Shown here in pieces: positions 11,920 through 37,000 of a DNA stretch of 64,000 bases. The number at the start of each line of letters is the position of its first letter. Position 1 is the first letter of the stretch. Origin of the DNA: Paracentrotus lividus (Eukaryota; Echinodermata; Echinoidea; Camarodonta; Echinidae). The stretch lies in the NCBI GenBank assembly GCA_940671915.1, contig CALNVZ010002100.1, positions 5,430,876-5,494,875 of the forward strand, written 5' to 3'. Below the pieces are notes generated by a model that was not told the origin of the DNA, made no database searches, and was given only the letters and a program-made list of their open reading frames with translations. The translations under genes were made by a program, and so were the position numbers.

Positions 11920-14900
11920 ATGACAAACGTCGCATCACATCGGCCAATGTCACCAAGGAAGTCATCGTAAGTTATTATTTTGACTATAATTGTTACCTTT
12001 AAGAACATAATATACCCGTCCTAATACAACTATCAAGACATGCCATATTGCACCAAAGTGTTGTGAAGTCCTGTTTATGGTATATATATAGTTGATGTTT
12101 TGTTTTTGCAGACTCATTTTTATTTCTTCGTGATTCTTTCCCTGAGGTCCGATCATGCCGATGGTAAATATAAAACGAAAGGTACTATATCTGAAATAAT
12201 ATATATTATGATCGTTTATATAAATGCCCGAGAATGTTATTGTCATTTTCGGTCTTTATACAGTAGTTCACAATTATTAACGTCGAAAATGTCATTTTAA
12301 TAATCGAGAAGGAAGGGAATAGAGCTTAAAATCGTGAGATCTGATATATAATACAATACTTGGAATCCGAACAAACATATGACTTTTTCGTTTGGTTTAT
12401 TGTACCACTTGGTTTATTATATCGTATGTGGTTACTCATTGGATCATGTCGATAGCTAAGAAATAATAACCAACTGGTATTTGATGAATAATGTTCTTTA
12501 TAAACTATTTATGCCCCCCCCCCCCCGATATTGAATGCATTCGCTGTTTGCAATAACATATCGATGAAATAACAAGTATCATTCTTCCATCCGATATACT
12601 TTCTTACACTGTTCGTCATAAAAGTGGAATATTTTTTTCTGGCTCAAGCGACATTATGTTGCTCTGTTATTAATTTCTTGAATGTGTTTGTCACCGCTTT
12701 CACTTTCAGGGATCCTGGGTATATCTTAGACGTTCCCTCAACCCTTCCCGGGTATTTTTCCTCACAAAAGTTTGTCACCCCCAGAAGATGGCCATTTTCG
12801 TCATTTTTTCTTATTTTTGGGGCCCTTTTTTGTTCACGCGACCCACCAAGGACCCCTCAGTCCTACCCCAAGGAAACACGCCTGAGGTGGAGATTTGTTA
12901 TTGTTCTTTATATTAAATCTAGATTTATGGTTACAGGCTCGACTCTTTTGTCTAGGGGAGGGGTCAAAGTTTATTTTAATTGAGGTTCAACATTCACTTT
13001 ATTTCATTTTTACACCATGGAAATTTCTATCTTCCCTAAATTGTATTGTAAAATCTCAAGAAAACGTAAATCAAAATAAAATATTATCAATAATGGCCAA
13101 TTACAGCCTTGTCATCAAGGCTAAACAAAATTTAAGGGGAAAGTGATGATATTTAAGGGTTAAAGGTGGTTTTTCATTTCTTTTGTTTTCAGCGTAAGAT
13201 GGAATAAAATATTCCGAATTTTCACAATCTCGTTTTACTTCAACCCCTCCCTAGACAAGAGACCTTAGCCTGTCCCAGAAATATAGATTTTAACTTAAAG
13301 AAAATATAAAAAAAATACACCTCAGTCGCGTTTCCTGGGGTAGGACTGAGGGGGGGGGGGGCTTGATCGGCCGGGAAAACAAAAAGGGCCCCAAATGAGA
13401 AAAAATGACAAAAATGGGCATCACGGCGGGTTGACAAAACTTTTTGGAAAAAGGTCCACTTTGAAGGGTTGGGAGAATGTCCAAGATATAGCCAGAGTCC
13501 AAAAAAGTAAAAGCAGGGACAAACATATTCAAGAAAATTAAGTCAAAGCAAAATCATGTCGCCTATAGCGGCAAAAAAAAAAAAAAAAAAAAATATCCAC
13601 CTTTATGACGGACAGTGTATTTATAAATTATGATCTCATGTACTTTCTTTGTATCGTCATGTAGAATGACTTGGTGGTCAAGACATGACCCTGTTAATAT
13701 GATGCAAGGGCACACTGATCACTGGGCAAAGATGAAACTTAAGGTAAAATCAAATAAGATAACTGAATTTGTTGAAGATTAAAAGTGTAAAATAGACGGA
13801 GTATTTTAATCTTTTTAAATATTACTGGCACTTTGAAATCTAAATTTTGTAACCAACATTAAGTTTAAAGGGCCGAAATTTTGTCCCATTTTGTTTCTTC
13901 TATATAGCTTCCATTATGATATATAGTTTGTAGAAATATTTCATAATGTCGAGCCAGTAGCTGCAGTGAGCTAAAACAATCACAATATGTCTTTACCAAT
14001 ACATCTTGACCGTATTAAAAATGTTGCTATTTTTAGGTGTGTAAAAGAATTGATAATTTAGAAAATGACTCTTGCTATATACTGCTGCCTATGAATATGA
14101 TTAATATGCAATCGCTAAATATTCTGTTTCGTTTCTGACGTTCTGAAATGGGTGTAATTTTATTTCGGCACCAGGTATATGATAATCGAGAGTTAAGAGC
14201 ATATCAAGAAAGTAGATTTGTTATAAAAACCTTATTTATCAAATATAACGTTTTACATGTATACCGTACTGCTTTCAATAAAACATCTTTATATCTATGA
14301 TAGAAAAGAGGAAACACCATTTCCTGTTTTATCAAAAGGCATAATTATGAAATTGGTGATATGCGGATTAAAAATTGATTGTCTTGATCATTGATAATTT
14401 AATTCACTGATCTTCTGTTTTATTTCTTATTAGTGTACAACGTTTGAGGTTGCTGTCCCTTCGGGAAAGATCGTCAGTCACGCAGGTGGGTACAGTAAAC
14501 GTCAGAGTATGGGAAGGGGATAGGAATGGTCTAATCATTTTTCTTTTGACGCGATTACAAAACGTCTGAAACTAATGACACTCGTCAATACACAAACGAT
14601 AAATAATGTCATTGAATTATTAATTTCGTATATTCTTAGCTTTTGATGGTATATTTTATTACTTTTCAAAGTTTAAGATGTGCGCATTACGTAATATTAA
14701 TCATTATCAATATAATAACACAATGTCTCGGGGAATTGGGATAGAGAGAAGGAACTTCCCCTCTATATTCCTTCTTTCTTTTTAATTTAATATGATTATT
14801 TCCATTCAGAAAAGTCGGATATTATTTATTTGTTACTGGAATATTAAATTGATATTTAGTTTGTAGAATAAAGTGCAAAAGCATATACTTAAAGATATGA

Positions 14901-15283
14901 AACAAAAATAAATAATTTATTTCCAGAAAGGGAAGATAATTGAGCGAAATGGCGTGAACTAAGATTCTAAAATGGATAAAATGGAATTGGTTATGAATTT
15001 GTTAATGAAATTATGTTACATGTTGTTGTATATATTGTTTGATTAGAATGAATATGAACATAAATAAACAAATAAATAAATAAAAAATAAAAAAAAAAAC
15101 ATTTTGACAGACCGTCACGCACCGATGGTACCAAAGGGAGAAGGCCTAGCGACTTTCCAGTATAATGAAAACGGTACTCTCTCCAGAGTTCAAGACCCCA
15201 CCTTCAATTCCATGCTTGTCCGTAAGATGTCCGGAAACCTTCCGGGCTCTTACGATCTTCACCGACCTAAGCTGAGCAGTTAG
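11920..15283 (+). CDS. Unrecognised 116-aa protein, four coding exons
   Basis: Coding exons: 11920-11966, 13665-13743, 14434-14485 and 15111-15283. All introns are GT...AG and phases agree (2, 0, 1). The start ATG at 11920 has an in-frame TGA four codons upstream (11908-11910). Translation begins MTNVASHRPMSPRKSSMTWW and ends ...GSYDLHRPKLSS. It is small, basic, rich in His/Met/Pro, has a WWSRHDP motif and a second conserved-looking segment ATFQYNENGTLSRVQDPTF, and has no signal peptide, membrane segment or coiled coil. I do not recognise the family. Short Trp/Pro-rich basic proteins of this size include ciliary microtubule inner proteins, but that is only a guess. An in-frame alternative last exon may exist: exon 14434-14485 can splice to 15975 and stay open for about 22 codons. 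The gene converges on RUVBL1. Confidence 0.68.
12606..13618. mobile_element. About 1-kb foldback element in intron 1 of the 116-aa gene
   Basis: Left end ACACTGTTCGTCATAAAAGT and right end CCTTTATGACGGACAGTGT (as read on the plus strand) are inverted copies. Complementarity runs about 390 bp inward on both sides (arms about 12606-12995 and 13225-13618) with a loop of about 230 bp. The arms share GGGGCCCTTTTT / AAAAAGGGCCCC and CAGTCCTACCCCAAGGAAAC / GTTTCCTGGGGTAGGACTG. Opposite-strand open frames in the two arms encode near-identical peptides only because the arms are copies. No transposase seen. Confidence 0.85.
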
Positions 15284-17400
15284 ATCAGAATCAACAACAT
15301 TCAATCAACGCGCTAAAGACGGTTTTAACTACTGGCAAATTGACAGACCTAAACCTACAAGCTGTAAGTATATATTGAAATTTGTATTTGAAAATATTTG
15401 ATCAATTATATTACGCAACTGAATACTATATAGATACAGTATACCGCTGGAAAGTTAATGTTACCAGTTTACACACTTCTTCAAACCTACCATACGTTTT
15501 GTGTGTAAGTTCTGAGGGAGTAAACAGGTAACATTTACTTTCCAGCACAACCGTAGACGCAAGTGTTCTCAATGAAAAATAAAAACAAAAGAAATGAGAT
15601 GTCCCCATATTTCCAAAATTATGTTGGTAAAAAGGGGAATAATGCACTGCAGTGTTTATTTTACTTAAGCATCAATTTGGAAATGCTGTTAACTCGTTTT
15701 AATGAGCCTCTTTTAAAGATGATCCAGCTACTATTTACATTATAATGTCCTAATATTATTTGCCGTGATGAAATGAGAGACATATGAAATGAAAATAGTT
15801 AATATGTAATGAGTGAATAAGGTATCAAAAGTGTATGAATACACGTTGTTTTATCCTTAGGTTGAATATTATGTATAGATAGAATCAAAAGTACAAATTT
15901 CATGGTCTTTTAATGAAGATCATATTGCATTCCTTTCAATATATTTTTTCCCCTTATATTTCATTTCATTTTAGTTGGCAGATACGGAATTGGATCAGCA
16001 AACACAATCTTGGGAATCGGCAATGCTTGTCGGACATAGGATGAGAATTCAAGCAAAAAGAAGATGATAAAATGTGCCATCAAGCCCAGCAAATACGTTA
16101 TAAATTATTCAGTGCTTCTTCAAAGGTTTATATTAATGCTGCATCAAATTATTGGTGAAAACTTTAATGCCAATATAGGCCAACCGGTTAAGCCTTCATC
16201 GCAGCTGTATGATTTTAAGCCAAAATAATGATTGAACAGATGGCAGATGTTACACTTTATTATTCTTCTATTGGAAAATATATATATCATTCGAATGAGT
16301 AATATAACTCCGTTGAATGATTATCACAACAATAGTCATTAACAAGCAGAAAAGAGGCGTACTTGTCTTTACATTTGTCTTGCAGTATTATTAAAGAAGT
16401 CACAAATTACGCATATCTCGGAGTTGATAAGTAAGATATATTTATCCTGTTGGACGACTGTAAAAACTTGTGTTATGAAAATATTGTGTTCCTGAGTCAA
16501 ACATGATCAATGTCATGTACGCATTGTGTGTGCCAAACAATTTTTGTTTTTATTATGCTATTACAAAAAAAAAAAAAAAATCGTTTGCCCTCAAAATGTT
16601 TGGGTTGTGTTAGACTTATATATATTTTACCAATGCTAATGGATTGATAAAACATGCATATGTGTTAAGCTACAATGTGATCGAGTCATATTGCTATACA
16701 TCTATCAATGCGAACTCTAATAAGCTCAAGATACAATGGTTCATGAAAATATTTAAAAAGAAGTATAATCAATTATTTTTTATCAAATATCAGGATTATC
16801 ATCCTACCTTCCTCAGTCCTCATGAATGATAAGATATGCATTTCCAATTTGTTTATTTTTTTTTTCATGAGGCTGGTTACAACTAACCATATCACTTTAG
16901 CAACACTATATGGTAGAATAGTGTGCTGTTTATGTGCATTTAGTGATCTTTGACGTGTGCTATATCTATATATCCTGAGACAGATAACATTCAGTAACAT
17001 AATCTGTAGTAAAGGGTGCATCCTAGTAAAATAATAACAGCATAATTTGAAATTGGATGCAGATTTTATCAAGAAAGTATTAACATTTTTCCTGCAGCTG
17101 ACTGTTTTTTCCCTCTTAATATTGTCATGACATATTATTCGCTTTGATTTTCCTCTGTAAACCTTGTTTTGTTTTATTTGTTTGTGCGCTTTTGCCACTT
17201 TGTTTATGTGATCCTACATACAAATGTAATTGTAGGTGCGTATGTAATGTGATGACAATTTCATGAGAAATCTAAATTATGTATAAAATGTATAACATGT
17301 TAATTTTTTGTTTGTTTTTTGCAAAGACTAATTAAATGATTTATGAATTTTTGAGAAAACACTGTTTTTGTTGTGTCTGTTATTTTGATCCAGCATTATT
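15284..17400 (+). other. Probable 3' UTR of the 116-aa gene and following spacer
   Basis: Follows the stop at 15281-15283. A donor-like GTAAGT at 15364 and an acceptor-like TTTTAG before 15975 suggest a spliced 3' UTR or an alternative last exon. The remainder is AT-rich with no convincing ORF. Several AATAAA/ATTAAA words are present and I cannot choose the poly(A) site. Confidence 0.4.
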
Positions 17401-19040
17401 GGCAATTACAGTCCACTCCCATAATAACAAAGTTTGTGCTAAAACAATACTGAACACAATCAACCTTGCCAAAGTCAAATCTGTTTGGACTTAAGAAAAA
17501 GCTTCAACTTCGAAAAAAAATGGACTTATGATGGGTTAAAAACAATAGAATATAAAGAAATTACTTGAAAAGACCTTCAACTAAGGCGATTATTCGACTT
17601 ATGTGAGTTTGTCTTAGCCATGGTTGATGGTAGCAAACATTAGATTTTGGGAAAATTGCCCAGAATTTCGTATCATGTATCTGTGATCATTTCAATGGGA
17701 TTGGAATGTATTTATAACCAGATGATTCTGCAAAATATCACTCTCTTACATTATTAGTTACTACAACATGAACAATGATTGACATTTTGAAAGGAAAAAG
17801 GTATCTCTTTGGCAGTCTTTCATTGTCCTATTGCACCACATACTACTATAATATATTAACATACATGGAATGATTAATATCTAAACAACTTTCTTAGGAA
17901 AACATGGTAAAAATATCTTTTATTGGAAAACAAAAGAAAACAAACTTTCATATCTCACAAAATGCAATCTACACAAAGACCTGTAATTCACTACTTTCAC
18001 ACAATACACATTATTATACACAATATAAACACAAAAATTGTGTGAAGAGAAAATGAACACAGGAAATAATACAATTGGTAATGTATGAATTTGAGTCACT
18101 TGTAAGGGAAGTGAAAAAAAATTGAAGCTGCCAACAAAGTACTGTTTTCTTTCTAATCTAATAGAAAAAAACTGTGTAAACCAAAGAAATAAGGCAAACA
18201 ATGTAACAAAGACCAACAGCTCAGGATGTGAATAAAATTCCTTATTTTTTTAAAGATTAAAATAAGGGATAATTGATGAAAAAAAGAGCAAATGAATTCC
18301 AGTTTCTCCCTATTTGGGTATCAGGAGTAATTCATGTGTATAAACAATTCACAAGATGCAATTCAAAAGTCTAGCAATGCATCAGTAATATTTCAATGAA
18401 GGGAGTAATATAAACAATCTCATGATACACATTATGTACAATGAAAACTGTTCTATGCATCTATACAAAGTGTGTCAGTTCTTGTAGCTGTATTTATCAA
18501 TATTTGTAGTTCAATATCAATTTCCATGCAACAGAAATGAATTTTATATAATTTAAACTTATTTCATTAAAAGCCAGTGCTCATTTAAAATTCTCAATTT
18601 CATACTCTTGAGAATCCAATCTGCAATTATATTTTCTGTCATTCCCAAAGAGAAGGAAAAGCACTCAATTATGTATGATGAAATATGATGACACGACTAA
18701 CCTGATATACAGATCAAATTAAGAAACAGGAAGGTAATTATAAATTCAGATAAGAAGTCGAGAAAAATGAATGTAAACATCTCCCTCAGATAAGGGCTAA
18801 TCTCCAGCAATTCCCAACAAATTGTATTTATTGAGACCTACCTATTCATTGTCTGAAACTCAATTCATTTTGCACTAACTGTTTATAGAAACCATTCAAA
18901 ACTAATCTTTGAAAAGTCTAATAACCAGTACCTAGTACCTAAGTATTAAGAATGGTTGGCACAATTGAGAAACCAAAACCATTGCATCCTTATACCAACT
19001 AATTCAGAATTTAGCTGAAATCAGATACTGAGGTTGATGA

Positions 19041-19155
19041 GCTCATTGCCAGAGGCGTCGATCCGTTTTGAAAATTCAAAGCATTAGTGGGGCGAGCCAT
19101 TGTTAACACACAATGGCTCGCCCCACCAATGCTTTCTTTCCGCACAGGCTTCTGA
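19041..19155. repeat. Imperfect hairpin element (GGGGCGAGCCATTG)
   Basis: AGCATT(A/G)GTGGGGCGAGCCATTGT and its reverse complement face each other over a 6-base loop (about 19079-19132). An outer pair, CCAGAGGCGTC at 19051 and GACGCCTCTG at 19153, extends the fold. Lies downstream of the RUVBL1 stop, probably within its 3' UTR. Confidence 0.7.
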
Positions 19156-19354
19156 CGCCTCTGCCCATTGCGTTGTTGGTAACAGCATACCAGAGGTGTT
19201 AAACAATATGGACTTGACACATTTGAAAGGAATTCCAATTTTGAAGACAATACCGTAAAACCTCATTCAAAGAACACCGTTTTTAAGCAAAAATCTTGAA
19301 ATAATACCATTTTGCCCCTCAAAGTTTTTTGCATTCATTTGGTTTTTTTTTAGT

Positions 19355-19529
19355 CCTGGGTGATATTTGACCAAGTCATTGTTAAGTTATGAATGACTTT
19401 ACGAATGACTGGAAAATGTTCCTGGTGCTAAACTAATTACATTCTCAATCATTTAGCATAAGGACTGATTTCCATTCGTTCATAAAGTTATTTGTAACTT
19501 ATAAACGACTCGGTGAAACACCACCCTGG
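19355..19529. mobile_element. MITE family C, copy 1
   Basis: About 175 bp with ends CCTGGGTGATATTTGACCAA and CGGTGAAACACCACCCTGG. The core CATTCTCAATCATTTAGCAT followed by AAGGACTGAT is shared with the copy at 58974-59162. No ORF. Confidence 0.78.
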
Positions 19530-19624
19530 TATAATACGGTTTCATCAGTATTATCACAACAATTTCACTGGTATTGATTATTTCATTATAATGAGGTTGC
19601 ACTGTATTGGATTGAAGACTGGGA

Positions 19625-31067
<11,443 letters not shown>

Positions 31068-34000
31068 ATGAGTAGTCCTGACCACCACCACCACCATGAT
31101 CGGAATGAGTCTCATGAACCAGCCATCGCCCCGTTAGCTCCTAAGGTCATTCTTCAGGAAGAGGGACAGGTGGAGGTATCAGCGAGTCCAGCCTTTCAAT
31201 GTCTTGATGAGGTAAATTGGAACATCTCACAAATCTCAAGGTTATATCATCAATATGAGTTCTTTGCCTCCAATGCAGATTTAAAAAAGAAATTCTAAAC
31301 AAAAATTGTAAATTACATTAAAATCCATATAATTATCAAGTTTGATATATTGACTTTTAATTTTATAAGAACGTACTCTCATTTAAAAAAAAATAAGAAC
31401 ATACTCTCATGTATAATTTAGATTTTAAAGACCAATATTTATCATCATTTACATATGATTATTGTCATTTTGTCATTGTATTGTCTTCTGACAAATTATT
31501 TATTTCAGATCCTGTTGTGTACATGCACGTTATATACAAGTACATTTAGCATCACACCAAATAATAACATCCTTAGAACAAATGTCACCTATTTTATTTA
31601 TTTACAATTTATTTTACTGTACATGTATGTCATATTTATCCTACAGCTTTTTCAAGATGGAAAGTTGACTGGTACAAGGGTTGCCCAGCTGAAGGCTAAA
31701 TACACAGAACTTCATAAGACTCTTGGCAGGTACCGTGTACATTTTATTTGATATTATTTTGATTTAAAAAAAAAAACTAAAAAATTAGAAACAGAGTGTG
31801 TTCTTAAAGAAATTATAAAAGCCAATCATTTTGTTGTGATCATGAATCTAACCTTTCTACAGATGACATAAAAAAAAATCTTGATTAGAGAATTGATTTA
31901 TAGAGTAAAAAATTGTATGATTTATCATTTCCATAGAAAATTCTAATTTGAATAAATATCAAGCACAGTTAAAGGAACATGAATACCAGTAGCCTTCAAC
32001 TTATTTTGAGTCTGAACCCTGCTTTATAGAATGATGTAAACAATGAAAATTTTACAACTATCTCATTAACTGATTTGTTTTCTTTCTGATTTCTTCAGAA
32101 CCAGAGAATCTGAACTCAGTCTGCTGCAAGTGGCCAAAGAAGCCACACAAACCCTTGAGAAACAGACCACAGAGCTAGAGAAAGCTGATAATTTCCCTGA
32201 TAGCTCTAATACAGAGAATAGTAAGCTGAGGGCCAAACTGCTTATGCACAATAATCAGATAGTTCAGGCAGAAGAGAGGAATTACCAATATGAATTCAAA
32301 ATTGAAAGGTAAGTCACTTTCTACATATTATTTTCATGATATAGGAAATTTGTAAATCAAATTGACTGCATGATGCAGTTGTTTTTTTTTCACATAATTT
32401 GTGTGTCTTTATCTTCGTTGATGGCTAATTCTTTTTTATGTGATTTCTAGGTAGACAATATCTACATCCTGAGTGGCATCGCCCCTCCTCACTTCAGGAG
32501 GCATGTTCTCTCCCAAAAAGAGAAACTTAAGCAAGAAAAATGACCGCACTCCAGCCTCTCTTCAAACGCCATGCCTGCAATTAAGCGCTTAAGATCTAGG
32601 CACAGTTTCCTTCATTCTATCGTTCCCTTGAACAAAGCCCCCAAACCGTAGGCTAGACCTTTGGTCAACCCGTCTTGCGTCTGCACCACACGTGTCAACA
32701 CCAGTCCAAAAGAGTCCCTCCCACCAGGATTCCGTGAACCTTGCCTTTTCTGGCTGTGTTTAAACCGCTTGCGAGCTGGAGTTGGCCGTTTGCAAGGCTC
32801 TAATGGTCAAATGGGGCATCAACACTGAAGGACAGCCAGTTTAAGATGCAGAGAGGAGGAGACCATGAGTCACCTCTTACAATGCCCTCTTCTGCCTTCC
32901 CCCTGTTCCCCAGCTGATCTTACTACCCTTTCGCCTCATGGGATCGCCTGCGCGTTCAGTACCTAATGGGCAGAGTCTGAATCAATATTCTAATGAAAAA
33001 ATAAATAAAAATTGAGAGAAAGGACTCGAGAGAAGAAGATGTGATTTCTAATCTTTATCATTATCTGTTTCCCATTAGTGGTTTCCATTTCATTGTTTTA
33101 TTTGTGATTCTGCCATACAGAAGACAAGTTCAAGTTATATAATATTGCTCATTTATTATGAACTGTATAAACAGCCTTTGCTTTAATCTCATTTCATTTC
33201 TTAGGAAATTATTCTCTGACCTGAAACTTAAATTAAATAATACATTTTTTATATTCTAATTTCTATGCTTGTAGCTTGCAGGAGGAGAAAAGAATGCTGG
33301 AACGAGAGAGTATGACAGACTTCCTAAGAAAGAAGAAGTCGAGAAACGAAACCAAGAGCTTACCAAAATGTGGATGATCTTAGACAGGAGATTGGACAGC
33401 GCCAGCTAGAGGCCAAGAATTTGAAAGAGGAGCTGGCGATGCGTAATAGCAATTGACATGGAAATGAAGAGCTAGAGAGTGAGGTAGGGGAAAAGCATTT
33501 AATATAAGAACAATATGTTTAAAAATTAAAATATATAAATAATAGGATTATCAAAGCTATATAAGTACTGTATAAGCTAATATATTTGCGTACATAGATA
33601 TTTTCGCGATTGAGGGCTTCTGGCAGATATCGAGTGTCGTTCAATTTGCGTTCACAACTCTCAACCACATTCACACAACCTCTCTCAGGATGTATTCCCG
33701 TGGTGTTAAATTGCTTTGTCACTTGCAAAAGTAAAACCCCTGTGAAAGTTATAGCTTATACAGCAATCCCTAAACTGTTCTTGACCCAAAGATTAGGTGT
33801 GATGAATGTGTTTATCTTCTTAGATTTAAAGGATGCAAACTATAAACAGTTCCCTAACACAAGAGCTACAATGTAACACCACTGTGTCTTCACAGATAGT
33901 GTATGGAGTTAGTTATGTATAAAATGATTTTGCATTATTGTTTGTTGTAGATTGAAACCCAGGAGAAACTGAAGGAGGATCTTGTAGCTGTTCATTCTCT

Positions 34001-37000
34001 TCCCGGACAGCTCATCAAGGAGATGGACAAGATGAACAAAGCTAAAAAGTAAGTTAACAAAATAAGAGGGTGCCTTCTGGAGAGCATTTCATCAACATTT
34101 TGTGTCTGATAAGTTGTTGGATCTGACATCCGTACTTGATTTTTATTGGCCGAGAAGCATAAAAAAAACTGTCAGATAAAACAGGACTTGTTCGATAAAA
34201 TATCTGACAAGTCCTCATGAAATGCTCCCCTGAATTACATTAGATATCTAGAAAATGATAGTACAGTGAAAACTCATTATAGCAATGTCATTGGGACCAT
34301 GGAAATAACCTTGTTATATCAAGGTAAATTTTTAAAAGAATACAAAGAGCTGGGACCTGAAAAAATGACCTTGTTATATGAAGAATCTTTTTATATCAGA
34401 CCTCTTTATAACTAGTTTCCCCTGTATACCCGTATTTAAAAAGGTTGTAATGCTACAAAATTGTTGGCCTTCTCTACATGTGAAAGGAATAATGGCCTTA
34501 CGTGGTGTAGTTAACTTGCACAATTATATTTCAAGTGCAACTTTTTGAACATGAAAAATGTGTTTCTGTTTTTATTAAAAAAGAAAAAGAAGTATCTTCT
34601 CTCCTTATGAATCAACGATGCAAGGAGAATTTGAATTTAACTCTAATTATTGACTTATCTTTACCACCCTATCTAGTGAGGTGGAGCGACAGCGGGGTGA
34701 GAAAGATGAGAACTATGCTGATCTAGCAGCCCACCTTCAGGATCTCTTAGCCAGTCTTCAGGGACGTACTGATGATAAGTTTCAGCTAGAAAGAGATAAA
34801 GCCAGAGCTCAGAATGCATTGGATGAACAACAGCGCAAGTTTGATGCTTGTATGAAAGATTATGAATACCAGAAAGAGAAGGAGGCTGTGTATCTGGGTG
34901 ACAAGTAAGAAATCAATTCAATTCATACTTTAATAAAAAAAATACCGGACATATTCTGAGTTATATTGCCCAGGGAATAATTTTCCTGGTATCGCATCGC
35001 AATTTGCTATGATTGCTACACAAATTTTCTTTTGCATAGCAACTTTTTTTTTTACAAAGGACTATACACACTTTGTTGGCAGTACTTCCCCATGAACCAA
35101 AACTGCTAATCAAATTTGAGAAGTAAAAAAATATTACTCCATGTTGCCAAATGAATATATTATATTATGGGTCACAAAATGATAAAAAAAATATCCAAAT
35201 TGAAACATTTTATTGTGAAATATAGTCTGCAAATCATAAACATTTTGTTTCGCTTTGACAGCAAGTTTGCATGAAGATAATGATTTAAATTGAGCCAGTA
35301 ACTTTCACATGTTTATACACATTAAACTTCATTATTTTCTATTTAAAAGCTGAAATAGTTGTTCACAATATCTAAAGCAGATATTTCAAATTAGCCCTGC
35401 AATGATCTTTTATTGTGCAGGCCACATTGCAGTTTTACATTCTAGATTTATTTGGTTGATATATATCATAAAAAGGAATGAGGTCAAGAAACCTAGTGGC
35501 CATATTCTTGTAAGTGGTTTTCAAAACCATGGAGTGAAACCATTGATTATGTGAGTTTTGTGTAGTTATTAGGCTTAATACAGCGCGGACACTGAGAAAG
35601 GTCCAATATGAATGCACGCTTTTGTCACAGGGCGCTAAATTTTTTCATGTCACTATGGTTAAGTCTACTGCTCATCTAGATTAATTTAAATAAACAGTAG
35701 ACTCAACAGTGGACTCATTAATTCAAAACCGTGGGCTCATTATGCTAATACCAGAGCAACAGGCGTAAATTTAGCACACTGTGACAAATGTGAGCATTCA
35801 TATTTAACCTTTCTCAGTGTGCACATTCAATTAAGCATTACACAAAATTTACATAATCCATAGTTTCAGTCCAAGGTTTTGAAAACCACTTTTGAGAATA
35901 TGGACCAATGTCATCTTCTGAAGATATGAAAGTACTGAAAACTAAATCCCGGTTTATAATATAAAATTTTCTCTGATTTGTGAAGCCAGATTAAATAACC
36001 TTATTCATACTGTTTATATAAAATGTTCTGCCTCCTTTGCAATTAATGGCACATTATTAATTCCATGTTTCACCCCCTATTTTTTTTTTTGTATACTAAA
36101 GAGCTACATTGGATCTTAGTTTGAGGCATGTTCAGATGGAAAAGAAGAATCAACATGAGATTTACGCCAGAAAGCTACGTGAAAAGGAGAGAGATCTCAG
36201 AAACCTGAAGAAGACAGAACTACAGCTGAAAGTGGCTAATGAAGGTCTTGCACATACACAGGTTTGTCAAGTTATTCCTTTTGTCATCATCATATCAAAA
36301 AAGCATTAAAATACTCAAATGAGTGTCAAAATGTAACAAATATCTGAAACCTTGTTTGTATTAGGACTTATTTAGGTGCCCTGCGAAATTAAATATATTT
36401 CATAGATAATGCAGGACTTGCACTAACTGTTTTTAAAGGCAATATTTATTTTCTTGTAGGCTAGATGCTGTTTCAATTTATTCAATTTGTACTGTTTCAT
36501 TTAGTTAAATTTCAGGTGGCTAATAGGGCCTTGATGCAACACTTTCTAGAGGCCCTAGCCATTTTCTGTGAAATAAGAGCCTGGCTAAGCAAAATTTAGT
36601 TTAAAAGTAATTTCTGGTAATAAATCTTGCATATAAAATTATGCCATGTACATGTACCTCACTTGAAAACAAGAACAACAGATGTATGTGGTGAACAGTG
36701 TTTGTGTTGCTAAAATATCAGTAGATGTCTCTTTCCATATTGACTTCTCTGATGCTGTAACTCAGTAACAATGTGTCAATATGATTGCCATTTACTCTTA
36801 CTTTTTTTAATGCTTGTTTTCATTGCAGACGATATTTGATAAGGTTAAAGGTCAAGCGGACAGTGGTCCTAAGAATGATGGTACTTTACTTGAGAAGAGG
36901 AAAGAGCTACAAACTGAAGTAGAAAAAACAAAAAGACTCTTAGCAGATCAGGTAAGTGTCTCATTCAAAATATTACAATAAAAATGCCCAACAATATTCG

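Noticed and set aside
12112..12163. Possible extra exon (acceptor TTTTTGCAG, donor GATG|GTAAAT) in the 116-aa gene
   Set aside because: Including it introduces a stop in the frame needed by exon 13665-13743, while skipping it joins 11966 to 13665 in frame. It could still be a rare noncoding exon.
12624..13532. Two similar peptides on opposite strands (plus 12624-12983, minus 13290-13532), which could suggest a duplicated gene
   Set aside because: They are the two arms of one foldback element; similarity follows from the inverted repeat.
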